64,000 nt of DNA from a virus: IMG/VR virus record IMGVR_UViG_3300010371_000029, positions 62,001-126,000 of that record; one strand, 5' to 3'. Below the pieces are notes generated by a model. That model did no database searches and was not told where the DNA came from. It saw nothing but the letters and a program-made list of their open reading frames with translations. The translations under genes and the position numbers were made by a program. This document shows, one piece after another, positions 16,800 to 25,419 of the stretch. Each line of letters begins with the position of its first letter. The stretch's first letter is position 1.

Positions 16800-17279
16800 T
16801 CATTCCTTATTACTTAATACACTAGGAAATATATCTTTTATGTTAGTTTCCGCGAAAAATGGAAATTCGCCCGGATAATCTTCCCAGATTCGTAGAATTT
16901 GTTCAATTAAATGTTTTTTAACCCCATGAAGGTTTAATTCAGCTAATTTATCAGGGTTGCGGGACCATAAGCTGTTAGCTTTTAAAACCAAATAAGGAAG
17001 ATTTAATTCTTTAGCAATTTCGACGTATTCATTAACATGGGCCACTGTTTCAAACACGTCGGGAACTATAACTCGTTTGCCTAAAAGGAGATAGTTCTTT
17101 ACTAAGGCTTTTGCCCAATGGTGGGATTCCTTATCAAGACCACCGAAATATTTATATGTACCTCCTATTGACCAAAAGTCATCAATTTCTACTATAACAT
17201 CGGCATAACCGGCAGCTATCATTCCACGAGCAATTGTGGACTTCCCGGCTCCTGGGGGAGACCTTATGATTATAAGCAT
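16800..17279 (-). CDS. P-loop kinase (AAA_33 / polynucleotide-kinase-like)
   Basis: The 159-residue protein begins with Walker A RSPPGAGKSTIARGM and has VEIDDFW after the first repeat, the usual arrangement in small nucleotide or polynucleotide kinases of the NEDD4BP2/AAA_33 type. A lid-like region follows (LYL VLKANSLWSRN). Substrate unknown; nucleic-acid end phosphorylation is possible. It overlaps the methyltransferase before it by 10 bases. Confidence 0.75.
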   Translation of the reverse strand: MLIIIRSPPGAGKSTIARGMIAAGYADVIVEIDDFWSIGGTYKYFGGLDKESHHWAKALVKNYLLLGKRVIVPDVFETVAHVNEYVEIAKELNLPYLVLKANSLWSRNPDKLAELNLHGVKKHLIEQILRIWEDYPGEFPFFAETNIKDIFPSVLSNKE

Positions 17280-17788
17280 ACTATAACTTTACCTAATCTA
17301 CTAAAATTATCTCTAAATCTATCTGGCCTATTTCCCCAATATATAAATGCACAAGCCATAGGAGCACCTTTTTTAACTATTTCTCCGTTATAATAAAATT
17401 TAATCCTAGGTGTTCTAATAAAACATATAGCCGCCGCCGAATAAAATATTATTTCCCAATGTTTTGTATTAGTGGCAACTGGTATAAGTGCTATAACTTC
17501 TGAACCTGTATTATTAGCCTCTAAACATTTATTAATCCAATCCTTAATAGTGGTTTTATCTAAATTCCGCCCATATGGGGGGTTAACGAATATGGTCCGC
17601 GCAAAAGACCAATCTTTATTTAAACCATTATTTTCTTTATTAAAATGAAAGGTTGCTGGGACCGTTGAATAGTCGTTTGAGCAAGGGTCCAAGTCTATAT
17701 AACCAAATACATTTAGGATTAATTTTATATATTCTGGAGGAGTATTCCAATCCTTATTTTTAGAGACTGATTCTCTATTAATTGTCAT
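17270..17788 (-). CDS. phage DNA N6-adenine methyltransferase (Phage_Dam family)
   Basis: A 172-residue protein with the PF05869-type layout: WNTPPEYIKLI, IDLDPCSNDYSTVP, FVNPPYGRN (catalytic NPPY) and LIPVATNTKHW. It methylates adenine N6 in DNA using SAM. Its family differs from the two D12 enzymes nearby, so three adenine methyltransferases lie within 5 kb. Confidence 0.9.
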   Translation of the reverse strand: MTINRESVSKNKDWNTPPEYIKLILNVFGYIDLDPCSNDYSTVPATFHFNKENNGLNKDWSFARTIFVNPPYGRNLDKTTIKDWINKCLEANNTGSEVIALIPVATNTKHWEIIFYSAAAICFIRTPRIKFYYNGEIVKKGAPMACAFIYWGNRPDRFRDNFSRLGKVIVCL

Positions 17789-19565
17789 AAATAAACAGTC
17801 TCTCTATTCCTTCCTTTGACCCCGTATCCTTTGTTAGACTGCTCGTAACTCGCTTCTCCCAAACACACTTAAAGTCGCTAGGAGCCACATATTCGCTCAC
17901 GAATACGTTCGCTTTGCAAGCAACTTTTCTTGTCCATTCCCAAAATTCGTCGGAGTTGAATCCACCTTTATAAGGGGTTGTACCTCTGTAAGGAGGGTCA
18001 CAATTATGAACCAAAATATTGCTAACATTAAACAAATCATCTTTATCTACGTCTAAATCAAAAACTTCTCCTTCATAAGGAATTTCATTTATACCTCTAA
18101 TTCTTGTTAAGATATGGTTATTTATTATCCGACGAGAACTTCTAAATTTAATTGCTGGAACTTCATATCCTAATTTTATTATATCTTCAGATGCAAAATA
18201 AATATCAAAAATTCTTCCCGCTCTTCTTTTTATAGATGGTTTAAGACCACATCTTAGTGCAATAGTATACATTTGTTCAGCTAATTTAGGACTTACTGTG
18301 CTTCCACATAATTTAGCTCTATTCCTTTCATATATTTCTAAACCTCCATCCCCCCTTAACCATCCTTTAAGGATTTCTATTTGATAATTTATTGGAAATG
18401 TCAATATATTATCATTTAGAGCTTTAAAATGTGCTGTACCAGTTATATAATCGTATAAAAATTTGGCGGCAACGGTAGAGTGTAATCTAACTTGAGCAAC
18501 AGATTGCCAAGGCATTTCTTTAACAATAGCTTCTACGCCAAACGCAGTTTTTATACAATGACAAGCATCTGCTACCCATGTATCTAATTCATCCATACAA
18601 AAACTTAGTAATATAGAATTTGGTATTCCATTAGCAAATTGTGAATGCCCCTCCGCTAAATAATAACCAAAAAATCTAAATAATTCACTGCAAATGTTTA
18701 ATATTGGATATTTTTGTATGAAAGGTGAATAATATTCTTTATTAATTTCCAAATCTACAGGATTTTCAATTCCTCCTAACGGAATTAAAACATAATCTCC
18801 TATTTTTAAATCACTAGCTCGGGTTGCTTTTTTCATGCTCCATAAATCTTCATTTGTTCTAAAATCTTGTCTTTTTTCAATATTTCTGCCGGGTATAGAA
18901 ATAATTCTATGTTCTGGAGTAACTTCTATTTTATCTATAAGCCCTTGAATCTTTAATGATAATAAATTCCCTCTATATATTTTAGACATTTTATTTAAAA
19001 CACGTCTACCTCCGTGAAGAACATCATTTATCTGTATGTCTTTAATTTCTTTAAATTTTTCATCAATAGTTTTTATTTTAGCGTTGGGTGGTAAGCAATA
19101 ACAAAGTGACCCTGTGGGAATCGGGAGGGACTTATAATCGTAATTAGTGAAAAATACATCTGTCAAATTGGGCACTTGAGCCATAATATTTCTATAGGCT
19201 TCCGCCCCGTAATTTCGCTTTCCTTGTCCATCACGGGCATATCCGCTCCACCACTTGCCGGAATAGCTTAGATTAAAACCCGTATACCCAATTTCAGCGG
19301 CCGAATAACATTCTTGATTATAATGGATATTATTATATTCTTCTTCACTAACCTCTTCTGGGGGAACCCATCCTCCTTGGAGCGCTTTCCACATTTCAAT
19401 TAAATGAAAATGTTTATCGTTACCAATCCTAGGACCTTTAACCTTATCAATCATATTCGCGCCGCCCACGAATGGCTCGACCCACAACTGGCCTTCTTTT
19501 CTATATGGGTCTATGACCGCAAGAATTTCTTTTGCATGACGAGCTTTGGAACCTTGATACTTCAT
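17778..19565 (-). CDS. D12-class adenine methyltransferase interrupted by an intein
   Basis: The start is ATG 19565 (MKYQGSKARHAKEILAVI), the typical D12 beginning, in an ATGA overlap with the gene before; an upstream start at 19598 adds 11 residues. Motif I is WVEPFVGGANMID. An intein of 365 residues splits the protein directly before the catalytic DPPY: the spliced exteins read GSLCY-CDPPYRGTTPY. Without splicing the catalytic site cannot form, so activity depends on protein splicing. Confidence 0.92.
   Translation of the reverse strand: MKYQGSKARHAKEILAVIDPYRKEGQLWVEPFVGGANMIDKVKGPRIGNDKHFHLIEMWKALQGGWVPPEEVSEEEYNNIHYNQECYSAAEIGYTGFNLSYSGKWWSGYARDGQGKRNYGAEAYRNIMAQVPNLTDVFFTNYDYKSLPIPTGSLCYCLPPNAKIKTIDEKFKEIKDIQINDVLHGGRRVLNKMSKIYRGNLLSLKIQGLIDKIEVTPEHRIISIPGRNIEKRQDFRTNEDLWSMKKATRASDLKIGDYVLIPLGGIENPVDLEINKEYYSPFIQKYPILNICSELFRFFGYYLAEGHSQFANGIPNSILLSFCMDELDTWVADACHCIKTAFGVEAIVKEMPWQSVAQVRLHSTVAAKFLYDYITGTAHFKALNDNILTFPINYQIEILKGWLRGDGGLEIYERNRAKLCGSTVSPKLAEQMYTIALRCGLKPSIKRRAGRIFDIYFASEDIIKLGYEVPAIKFRSSRRIINNHILTRIRGINEIPYEGEVFDLDVDKDDLFNVSNILVHNCDPPYRGTTPYKGGFNSDEFWEWTRKVACKANVFVSEYVAPSDFKCVWEKRVTSSLTKDTGSKEGIERLFIYDN
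18003..19097 (-). mobile_element. intein with LAGLIDADG endonuclease in D12 methyltransferase
   Basis: It begins CLPPNAKIKTIDEKFKEI and ends NILVHN before the Cys of CDPPY, about 365 residues. Block B is VTPEHRIISI. LAGLIDADG-like motifs are FRFFGYYLAEGHS and LKGWLRGDGGL. All splicing residues are present (Cys1, His, Asn, Cys+1). The insertion at the catalytic motif is typical of an intein that is hard to delete imprecisely. Confidence 0.92.
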
Positions 19566-19759
19566 GGAGAAACATCCATGTCCCGCGAAGAATTCCAAAT
19601 TTCACGCCCGCTTGGATTTTTAATTATCACCATAGCGGTCCAACCATGCTTTTTAAAAACATTTTTAGCGGCGGTTAATGCTTCATCTAGACCAAAATGT
19701 TGACTATCTTCATAATACGTAGCATCCTGAAAGGCAACTATTACTTTAAAACTTCCCAT
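19562..19759 (-). CDS. hypothetical protein, 65 aa
   Basis: The start is placed at ATG 19759 (MGSFKVIVAFQDATYYED); the frame is open 12 bases further. It resembles a small alpha/beta fold (ALTAAKNVFKKHGWTAMVII). It ends in an ATGA overlap with the intein-bearing methyltransferase and overlaps the Nudix gene by 14 bases. Family unknown. Confidence 0.65.
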   Translation of the reverse strand: MGSFKVIVAFQDATYYEDSQHFGLDEALTAAKNVFKKHGWTAMVIIKNPSGREIWNSSRDMDVSP

Positions 19760-20147
19760 TGAAGCCCTCATTAAATAAAATCTGCAAACTCGGCATTAAT
19801 TTTAAATCCTTTGTTATTCTGACCCATTCCCAGGGTTTATGTTTATCGGGCTCTAAATTTTCGGGCTCATCCATTGATTCGCCCAAATATAAAAATACTA
19901 TATAATGATATCTTTTACCTATAACCTCAACATGTCTCAAAAATCTAGTCCGCGTTGTATGCATTCCAGCTTCTTCAAAAAGTTCTCGTTCCGCACAATC
20001 AATAGTTAATTCTCCATCTTCTAATTTACCACCCGGCGTATCATAGGAGCCTTTGAAGGCTCCATTAAGTTTCTTTCCTAAAAGATAGCGAGTTTCTGAC
20101 CCAAATTTTCTACCTATAAGCATAGCGGAAACGATTATTGGTTTCAT
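19746..20147 (-). CDS. Nudix hydrolase
   Basis: The 133-residue protein carries the Nudix box GGKLEDGELTIDCAERELFEEAG (G-x5-E-x7-REL-x-EE-x-G). It hydrolyses nucleoside diphosphates linked to a second group; substrate unknown. Candidates are oxidised nucleotides, ADP-ribose or capped RNA. Its one-base join to the nuclease gene suggests coupling. Confidence 0.9.
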   Translation of the reverse strand: MKPIIVSAMLIGRKFGSETRYLLGKKLNGAFKGSYDTPGGKLEDGELTIDCAERELFEEAGMHTTRTRFLRHVEVIGKRYHYIVFLYLGESMDEPENLEPDKHKPWEWVRITKDLKLMPSLQILFNEGFNGKF

Positions 20148-21127
20148 TATGTTCCTGGGGCTTTATATGTGCTAAACGCACCGTTAGAATATTTTTCGGT
20201 GGTTTTTTGTATTCCAATTTGATAGATTTCTTTTTTCATAAATTCACAAATAGTCAAATCTGACCCAGGTTGTTTATTCATTCCATATGCACATAACTTG
20301 TTACACCAGAACCCTTTATTTAACTGTGGGCGGATTGTATTTTTTACTTTTTCAAAGTTTTCTCTAATCATTTCCTTAGTTTTAATAATATCTTCCGGCT
20401 CAAAACAAATAGTAAAAGCCTTACCCAATCTAATATAAAATATACTTATCAAAATTCTTTTATATTCTGGTAGAATTTCGGATAGTGCTAAGTAGTAAAG
20501 TCTCAATTGAATATCTTCATTACGAAAATAATCATAATCTTTTACTTTTTTAGTAGGCCAAACCGTGAGGTATCCCCCGGTTTTATAATCAACAAGGTGG
20601 AGGACCCCCATTTGTGGGGATTCTAGGAAGTCGATTGTTCCCTTTAACCTTAAATTGCCCTTTAGAACTTCATCTTTATATTTAAACTCATAAGCCGCCC
20701 ACCTATCGGATAATTCTATGTCGAACGGCTTTTCAACAGAAACAACGTTTGAAGTTAGTGGATTGAACTCTCCGTCATTAAATTCTATAGCTTTTCTAAC
20801 TAAATCTAGACATTCTTCTTTATCTTCATCGGTCCATTTGAATCTATATCTAGGTTCATAATAATCTATAGCGGCTTTAATTGTTTTTTCGGGCGTTCCA
20901 TCTTTAATTTTCCACTTACTGCCAACCTCATCCTCAAAAAATTTTTCCTTATTTTGTTCTGCTAGTTTACGTAACCCTAGTAGCTGTAAGGACTTATGTA
21001 CCGCCGTGCCCTTTAGGGCCTTAAAATTGTCCCCACTTGACATTCCCAAATTATAGGTAATATAATATTGCTGCTCACAATAGGAAAGGTTATTTAAGCT
21101 ACTAGAGCGAAAATATGTAATAATCAA
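20147..21127 (-). CDS. Cas4/RecB-like PD-(D/E)XK nuclease with probable Fe-S cluster
   Basis: The protein (about 326 residues) has the nuclease core GTIDFLE, LVDYKTGG and the QxxxY-like EDIQLRLYYLAL. An N-terminal Cys (LSYCEQQYYITY) and three C-terminal Cys (WCNKLCAYG and TICEF) match the 4Fe-4S ligand pattern of Cas4/AddB nucleases. It is likely a DNA exonuclease or recombination factor. The start is either GTG 21139 or, preferred, TTG 21127, which makes a TTGA overlap with the HNH gene stop. Confidence 0.85.
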   Translation of the reverse strand: MIITYFRSSSLNNLSYCEQQYYITYNLGMSSGDNFKALKGTAVHKSLQLLGLRKLAEQNKEKFFEDEVGSKWKIKDGTPEKTIKAAIDYYEPRYRFKWTDEDKEECLDLVRKAIEFNDGEFNPLTSNVVSVEKPFDIELSDRWAAYEFKYKDEVLKGNLRLKGTIDFLESPQMGVLHLVDYKTGGYLTVWPTKKVKDYDYFRNEDIQLRLYYLALSEILPEYKRILISIFYIRLGKAFTICFEPEDIIKTKEMIRENFEKVKNTIRPQLNKGFWCNKLCAYGMNKQPGSDLTICEFMKKEIYQIGIQKTTEKYSNGAFSTYKAPGT

Positions 21128-21711
21128 CTCGACCACCACGATGAAAATATAGATTGATTACCTCTTATATACCTCGCTCGCGTTTGACACCAAAAATCAA
21201 AAACTTTATCGGAATGTTTTAATTTCATTAAATTTATAGTTTTATGGGTCCATCTAACATTTTCTGGAAAATATCCTTTTGAACTATCAATTCTATCTAA
21301 TGAAGCAGTTCCTTTACTACGTTCTCCTTGTTTTGGGAATTTAATTGGAACTCCAGTTAAAGCACATTTCCTATCTTGTTTTAAAAATAATTCCCATAAA
21401 AACTCTATAGTTAAATTAAATTCTAGATTACTATGTCTAGCTCTAGCTATTATTTTTCCAAATTGGATACCACTTATTTCACCATAGCCTTTTCTTCTTT
21501 TTTTAGCCGCTTTTATTAAATGTTCTGGATTAGAAGTTAATAAACTTGTACCTATACCATATATTTTTAAATCTTTACCAAATTTCTTAAGATAATAACT
21601 AATAACTGTATGACTATTTAAGCTATTTTCCCTGGCAATTTGAGCCATACTTTTACCAAGCTCTACATACTCTTTATACAAAAATTCTTTAGTTAGTTCT
21701 TTTGCGTTCAT
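21124..21711 (-). CDS. HNH-type homing endonuclease, free-standing
   Basis: A 195-residue protein from ATG 21711 (ATGA overlap with the kinase). It has an N-terminal helix-turn-helix (GKSMAQIARENSLNSHTVISYY) and an HNH-like core (QDRKCALTGVPI, TASLDRIDSSKGY, NVRWTHKTINLMK). DNA of the core is nearly identical to that of the HNH gene at 8607 over about 36 bases. It sits between kinase and nuclease genes with overlaps at both ends, so it is neatly integrated into the operon. Confidence 0.88.
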   Translation of the reverse strand: MNAKELTKEFLYKEYVELGKSMAQIARENSLNSHTVISYYLKKFGKDLKIYGIGTSLLTSNPEHLIKAAKKRRKGYGEISGIQFGKIIARARHSNLEFNLTIEFLWELFLKQDRKCALTGVPIKFPKQGERSKGTASLDRIDSSKGYFPENVRWTHKTINLMKLKHSDKVFDFWCQTRARYIRGNQSIFSSWWSS

Positions 21712-22496
21712 GTTATATTTACAGGACCAGTAATCCATCCCCACTGTCTTAAAATATCGAACATTACTAACTGCTGAGTTTTTTCGTCCATATTAGAATT
21801 GTCAATTATTGCGTCAAAATTAGACTGGTTAAAATTTTCTTCCAATAAAGCTGTTTCAGATTTATGCTTTGGTTGGCCAATGGAACGAGTTAATTTTATT
21901 ACTTTTCCGCCGATTTTTTTAATACCAAGAACTTCATTATCAAATCTGCAATCTGTTATAACCGCAAATTTATTAGGATAGGTATATATTTCATTCACAA
22001 GGGCATCTACCCAACAATTAGTAGAAATTTTTCTACAAATATCAGTACCAAACGATTGGAGTAATTGTCTTATTGTAATATTATCAGTATTTTTAGATTC
22101 AGGATTTTCTTTTTTATGAATAGTAAAACATTCTTTTGGCAAATTAGACCATGTTATATCAAGAATTGTATTTTTATCTTCATCTGTCCCATTTAATAGC
22201 TTAATTGAAACATTAAAAACTTTAGATATAAATTCTTTTAATGGTTGAGCAAAATTATATATTCTACAAAGCGGCCATATTTTTTCTATATTTAAATCGT
22301 TATATTCCATTGGGTCATATATTTGTTCTTTGTAAGAATCTTCATCTTCTACTGGAACAATAAGTTCTGAGTTTACAACTTTCCAACATGGAATCAAATT
22401 ATTAGCCGACATTGTATATCCAAAAATATGCTTTCCTAAGGTAGTTTTGCCAGATTGGCGTTGACCAGCAATTGCTAAAATTCTAGTTTCAGTCAT
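21708..22496 (-). CDS. deoxynucleoside monophosphate kinase (T4 gp1-like)
   Basis: The 262-residue protein starts with Walker A GQRQSGKTTLGKHIFGY and has IRQLLQSFGTDICRK, AVITDCRFDNEVLGI and IIKLTR-like elements, which are characteristic of the phage dNMP kinase family. It phosphorylates dNMPs (including dTMP/dGMP in T4) to feed phage DNA synthesis. It lies between primase/helicase and nuclease genes. Confidence 0.85.
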   Translation of the reverse strand: MTETRILAIAGQRQSGKTTLGKHIFGYTMSANNLIPCWKVVNSELIVPVEDEDSYKEQIYDPMEYNDLNIEKIWPLCRIYNFAQPLKEFISKVFNVSIKLLNGTDEDKNTILDITWSNLPKECFTIHKKENPESKNTDNITIRQLLQSFGTDICRKISTNCWVDALVNEIYTYPNKFAVITDCRFDNEVLGIKKIGGKVIKLTRSIGQPKHKSETALLEENFNQSNFDAIIDNSNMDEKTQQLVMFDILRQWGWITGPVNIT

Positions 22497-22511
22497 TTAA
22501 TTCTTTCTTTA

Positions 22512-22730
22512 TTAGAATGTCCATTCATCTACGTCTAATTTAATAGCCAACCAACCGGTAGGGACAATAGCTTTGGTCCCATCTTTAAGGTTCAATCTAT
22601 GGGTGCCACTAGCTGAAACCGCAATTTCCACCACATCGTTAAATATTAATACGCAATCTTTATAAATATACTTCCTTTCACGTTCTGGCGGATTTAACTT
22701 TAAAAATTCGGGAAGTTTCTTTTCTGACAT
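22512..22730 (-). CDS. hypothetical protein, 72 aa
   Basis: The start is ATG 22730 with AAGGAG 6 bases upstream; the frame is open 7 codons further into the primase gene. The protein looks like a small beta-barrel (VEIAVSASGTHRLNLKDGTKAIV). It lies between primase and dNMP kinase. Function unknown. Confidence 0.7.
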   Translation of the reverse strand: MSEKKLPEFLKLNPPERERKYIYKDCVLIFNDVVEIAVSASGTHRLNLKDGTKAIVPTGWLAIKLDVDEWTF

Positions 22731-22740
22731 AAATTTCTCC

Positions 22741-23748
22741 TTAATAAACATAATTCGATAATTCTTCTTTAATAACGCTTACTGGCATCGCCCCAATATC
22801 CGGCCCGGTAAAATCTGGTGTCAAAACTCTAAAGGACCTGGACAATTCTTCTTTAATCTTATTAGTAGCATTGAGCCCAGCTTCATCTCTATCCATTAAC
22901 AGGATTACTTCCGTTACCCCTAAGCCCGCTATAAGGGCTCTCTGAGCATCTGAGAGGTCACAGCCCATAATTCCCACTGTAGTATTCAATCCGGCTTCAC
23001 AAGCCCTCAGAACGTTTCCTGAGCCCTCTACGAGGGTAATAGAGCTAGTTCTTTCAATATAGGGCCGCGCCCTCCATAATCCAAATAGATAATTACTCTT
23101 ATTAAACCCAAAAGAATTCTTCCACTTTGAACAGTTAACCTTTTCTTCCGGGGTTTGGGGACATTTCCTACTAGGATGATGGTAAAATGAACAACCTTTA
23201 CACCTTTCCCATAAGGACCGCCCCATATAACCTATAACACCCCTTTCATTAAAGTAAGGCACTATAGCGCGGTGGGTGGTATCCCCGATTCTAAAGTCTT
23301 GAAGTATCTGTGGGGAAAATCCACGATTTATAAAATAACGAGACGGAACGTTATAGTTAAGGGTGAATAATCTCTCAGTAGAGGCCGGCTCCTTGAATAT
23401 ACTTAACCTTTTCTCTAATTTATTCCTTTCTACATTAACCTCCGGTTCTTCAATCAGTTTGCCGCCCAAGAAGTCCAGGGCGAAACGTTCCGCCTCCTTC
23501 TGATTTATCCTCTTAACACCTTGAATTAAACCTAATCCCATTAATGGGAATGACTTATGACAATTCCGAGTAAAACATTTCCAACTAGAATTTTCAAGAA
23601 TACTCCACCCATTAGGGTTATTACCATCATGTATTGGACAACAACCGGCCCATCCCTTTCTAGTGCGATAATATTCAATCCCTAAATGGTCTAATAATTC
23701 TTCAAGTCTGGGAATCAAACTTTTATTTATCTTAAACTGTAAGGTCAT
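22741..23748 (-). CDS. dnaG: DNA primase (DnaG-like) with CHC2 zinc finger and Toprim
   Basis: The 335-residue protein has an N-terminal zinc site (CCPIHDG at 36-42, WKCFTRNCHKS at 57-65), RFRIGDT, and a Toprim domain (ITLVEGSGNVLRACEAG and LLMDRDEAG). It makes primers for the fork. A second Cys cluster lies between the domains near residues 185-207 (CKGCSFYHH, KCPQ, NCSKW), which is unusual. It lacks the helicase-binding C-terminal domain of bacterial DnaG. It overlaps the helicase gene by 17 bases. Confidence 0.9.
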   Translation of the reverse strand: MTLQFKINKSLIPRLEELLDHLGIEYYRTRKGWAGCCPIHDGNNPNGWSILENSSWKCFTRNCHKSFPLMGLGLIQGVKRINQKEAERFALDFLGGKLIEEPEVNVERNKLEKRLSIFKEPASTERLFTLNYNVPSRYFINRGFSPQILQDFRIGDTTHRAIVPYFNERGVIGYMGRSLWERCKGCSFYHHPSRKCPQTPEEKVNCSKWKNSFGFNKSNYLFGLWRARPYIERTSSITLVEGSGNVLRACEAGLNTTVGIMGCDLSDAQRALIAGLGVTEVILLMDRDEAGLNATNKIKEELSRSFRVLTPDFTGPDIGAMPVSVIKEELSNYVY

Positions 23749-25156
23749 TCTCGGTTAAATTTTCAATTAAAATTGGAGGATTTTTCTTAACAGTCTCTCG
23801 ATTTGTACGAATTTCTGTTAATTTAGCTATTTCTCCTTGAAGGTTACAATGTATAAAGTCGGTATCATCAACATCAGGGGCGAACCGACTAAACAGGGGT
23901 TTAATCTTCCTATTACCATTTTGGGGGCCTTCCTCGGCAATCTCCTCAGGGGTTTTCTTTTGCAGGTAAGAAACAGATGAGGCTAACCAAGACAGTCTAT
24001 CAGATGCGGCTATTAACTCTTCCCTATTAAGTTGTGACATACAAAGACATGCTAAATCCAACTCAATCATAGTATCCACAAGGGCGGTAACCATGAAACC
24101 AAGTTTTTGATATTCGGACACATTAGAATTAAGTTTGGAGTCATTCAAAACTTTAATGTAATCAAGAATAACTACTGCTGGTTTGTCTCTAGCGTTCTTA
24201 GCGGCCCACCTACGAATAATTGCTATTACTTCATCCCATTCTCGCCCAGCAATATTAATATAGTCGAGTGGATATGCTTTTATCCTTTTAGCAGACTCGA
24301 CTACCTCACGAGATTTTACTGGGTCTGCTGCAAATTTACCCGTTTCTATGTCATAAATCGTTACCCCACTTTGATTTGCGTAAATTCTATCAAGTTGAAG
24401 CTCATTATTTAACTCGGTATCAAGTAACAAAACGTTTATACCCTGTTCGGCAATACTTAGGGCGGCTTGAGTGGCGAATATGCTTTTCCCCACCTTTGGG
24501 CGGGCACCAACTAGATTGACTGTCTTTTTCCTTAACCCTCCCCCGATATATTTGTCATATCGTTTGAAACCTGTAGATATACCCACATACTCGCGTGGGT
24601 TCTCAGCAAGAAACTTTAGATAGGCTTCGCCATCAAATGTAAGTGAAACTGGAGTATCCTTGGAATCATCCACAATTTTATTAGCTAAACCAAACACCGG
24701 TGTCTCGATTAGAGACATTATTTGGGAGATTGACTCATCCCCTTTAATAGCAAGAATGTCCTTTCTAGCTTCGTCAAGTTCGCCCACTATAAGCCGAGCT
24801 ACTTCAAACCGTTTTACTGTTTTAGCAAACTTTAAAACATTGGCTAAGGAAACTCTAGTATCCAAAACGTTTTTCAAATGTTCAAGGTCTGCCTTCTTCT
24901 CGAAAGCCTTTTCTAGACTCAAACGGGAAATAGTTTGAATTACAAGAGGAGCTTCAATTTGGGCACTTTTGTTCTCCTGAAAGATATGGCCGAATATACG
25001 ATAAATAGCTTGGTTAGTAGGGTCCGAAAAAGAGCGGACCCTTAAAAGCCCGTCGATAAGGCAAAAACTTTCATATCCATGTGTTGCTATACTTCCTAAA
25101 ACTGAGCGTTCTGCTGGGGTATCGCACAGACTCTTAGTCATGTTGAACTTGTTCAA
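23732..25156 (-). CDS. dnaB: replicative DNA helicase (DnaB-like)
   Basis: A 474-residue hexameric-helicase homologue. The N-terminal domain opens CDTPAERSVLGSIATHG. The ATPase domain has Walker A GARPKVGKS (about 217-225), Walker B VVILDYIKVL and MSQLNREE. It unwinds DNA at the fork with the adjacent primase. The start is TTG 25156 (TTGA overlap) or ATG 25141; a perfect GTTGAAC-AA-GTTCAAC inverted repeat lies between them, so the choice is open. Confidence 0.93.
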   Translation of the reverse strand: MNKFNMTKSLCDTPAERSVLGSIATHGYESFCLIDGLLRVRSFSDPTNQAIYRIFGHIFQENKSAQIEAPLVIQTISRLSLEKAFEKKADLEHLKNVLDTRVSLANVLKFAKTVKRFEVARLIVGELDEARKDILAIKGDESISQIMSLIETPVFGLANKIVDDSKDTPVSLTFDGEAYLKFLAENPREYVGISTGFKRYDKYIGGGLRKKTVNLVGARPKVGKSIFATQAALSIAEQGINVLLLDTELNNELQLDRIYANQSGVTIYDIETGKFAADPVKSREVVESAKRIKAYPLDYINIAGREWDEVIAIIRRWAAKNARDKPAVVILDYIKVLNDSKLNSNVSEYQKLGFMVTALVDTMIELDLACLCMSQLNREELIAASDRLSWLASSVSYLQKKTPEEIAEEGPQNGNRKIKPLFSRFAPDVDDTDFIHCNLQGEIAKLTEIRTNRETVKKNPPILIENLTENDLTV

Positions 25157-25157
25157 C
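25142..25157 (-). promoter_or_regulatory. inverted repeat at helicase start
   Basis: On the coding strand GTTGAAC-AA-GTTCAAC directly precedes ATG 25141 and contains the TTG 25156. A hairpin here would bring the upstream GTAGG close to ATG 25141, as known for T4 gene 38. That is inference; an operator is the alternative. Confidence 0.35.
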
Positions 25158-25272
25158 CTACATTTTCGTTAGTTAACCCACTTTGCCCATTATCAACCTT
25201 CATATTATTTTCTTCTAAGACTTCTGCTTCATCTTCTTCTTCATTTTCATCTTTTTCTTTATCGTCTATCAT
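25153..25272 (-). CDS. acidic peptide, 39 aa
   Basis: ATG 25272 to TGA 25153 encodes a strongly acidic peptide (MIDDKEKDENEEEDEAEV). It ends in a TTGA overlap with the helicase start. Low complexity makes the call uncertain; the coupling junction supports it. It could be a DNA-mimic-like peptide, but nothing in the sequence proves this. Confidence 0.4.
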   Translation of the reverse strand: MIDDKEKDENEEEDEAEVLEENNMKVDNGQSGLTNENVG

Positions 25273-25320
25273 AATCTAATTTCTTTCTTTGGTAGGTGAA
25301 TTTTATATTTTTCCATAATT

Positions 25321-25407
25321 TTAATATTGGTTCCAGGGCCAGTTATGAATAATTAGGCCAACGATAGCCGAAACTATAATAATTAAAACTACAAGTTTAA
25401 TATTAAT
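25321..25407 (-). CDS. tiny membrane peptide with ATT start, 28 aa
   Basis: The frame has no ATG, GTG or TTG start. ATT at 25407 lies 7 bases after a strong AAAGGGG and gives MNIKLVVLIIIVSAIVGLII plus HNWPWNQY, a clean single transmembrane helix. The initiation at ATT is inferred. No homologue is recognised. Confidence 0.4.
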   Translation of the reverse strand: MNIKLVVLIIIVSAIVGLIIHNWPWNQY

Positions 25408-25419
25408 GAGAATACCCCT

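Noticed and set aside
25270-25320. 15-codon ORF between two tiny genes
   Set aside because: It fits the overlap chain, but is too short and featureless to support.
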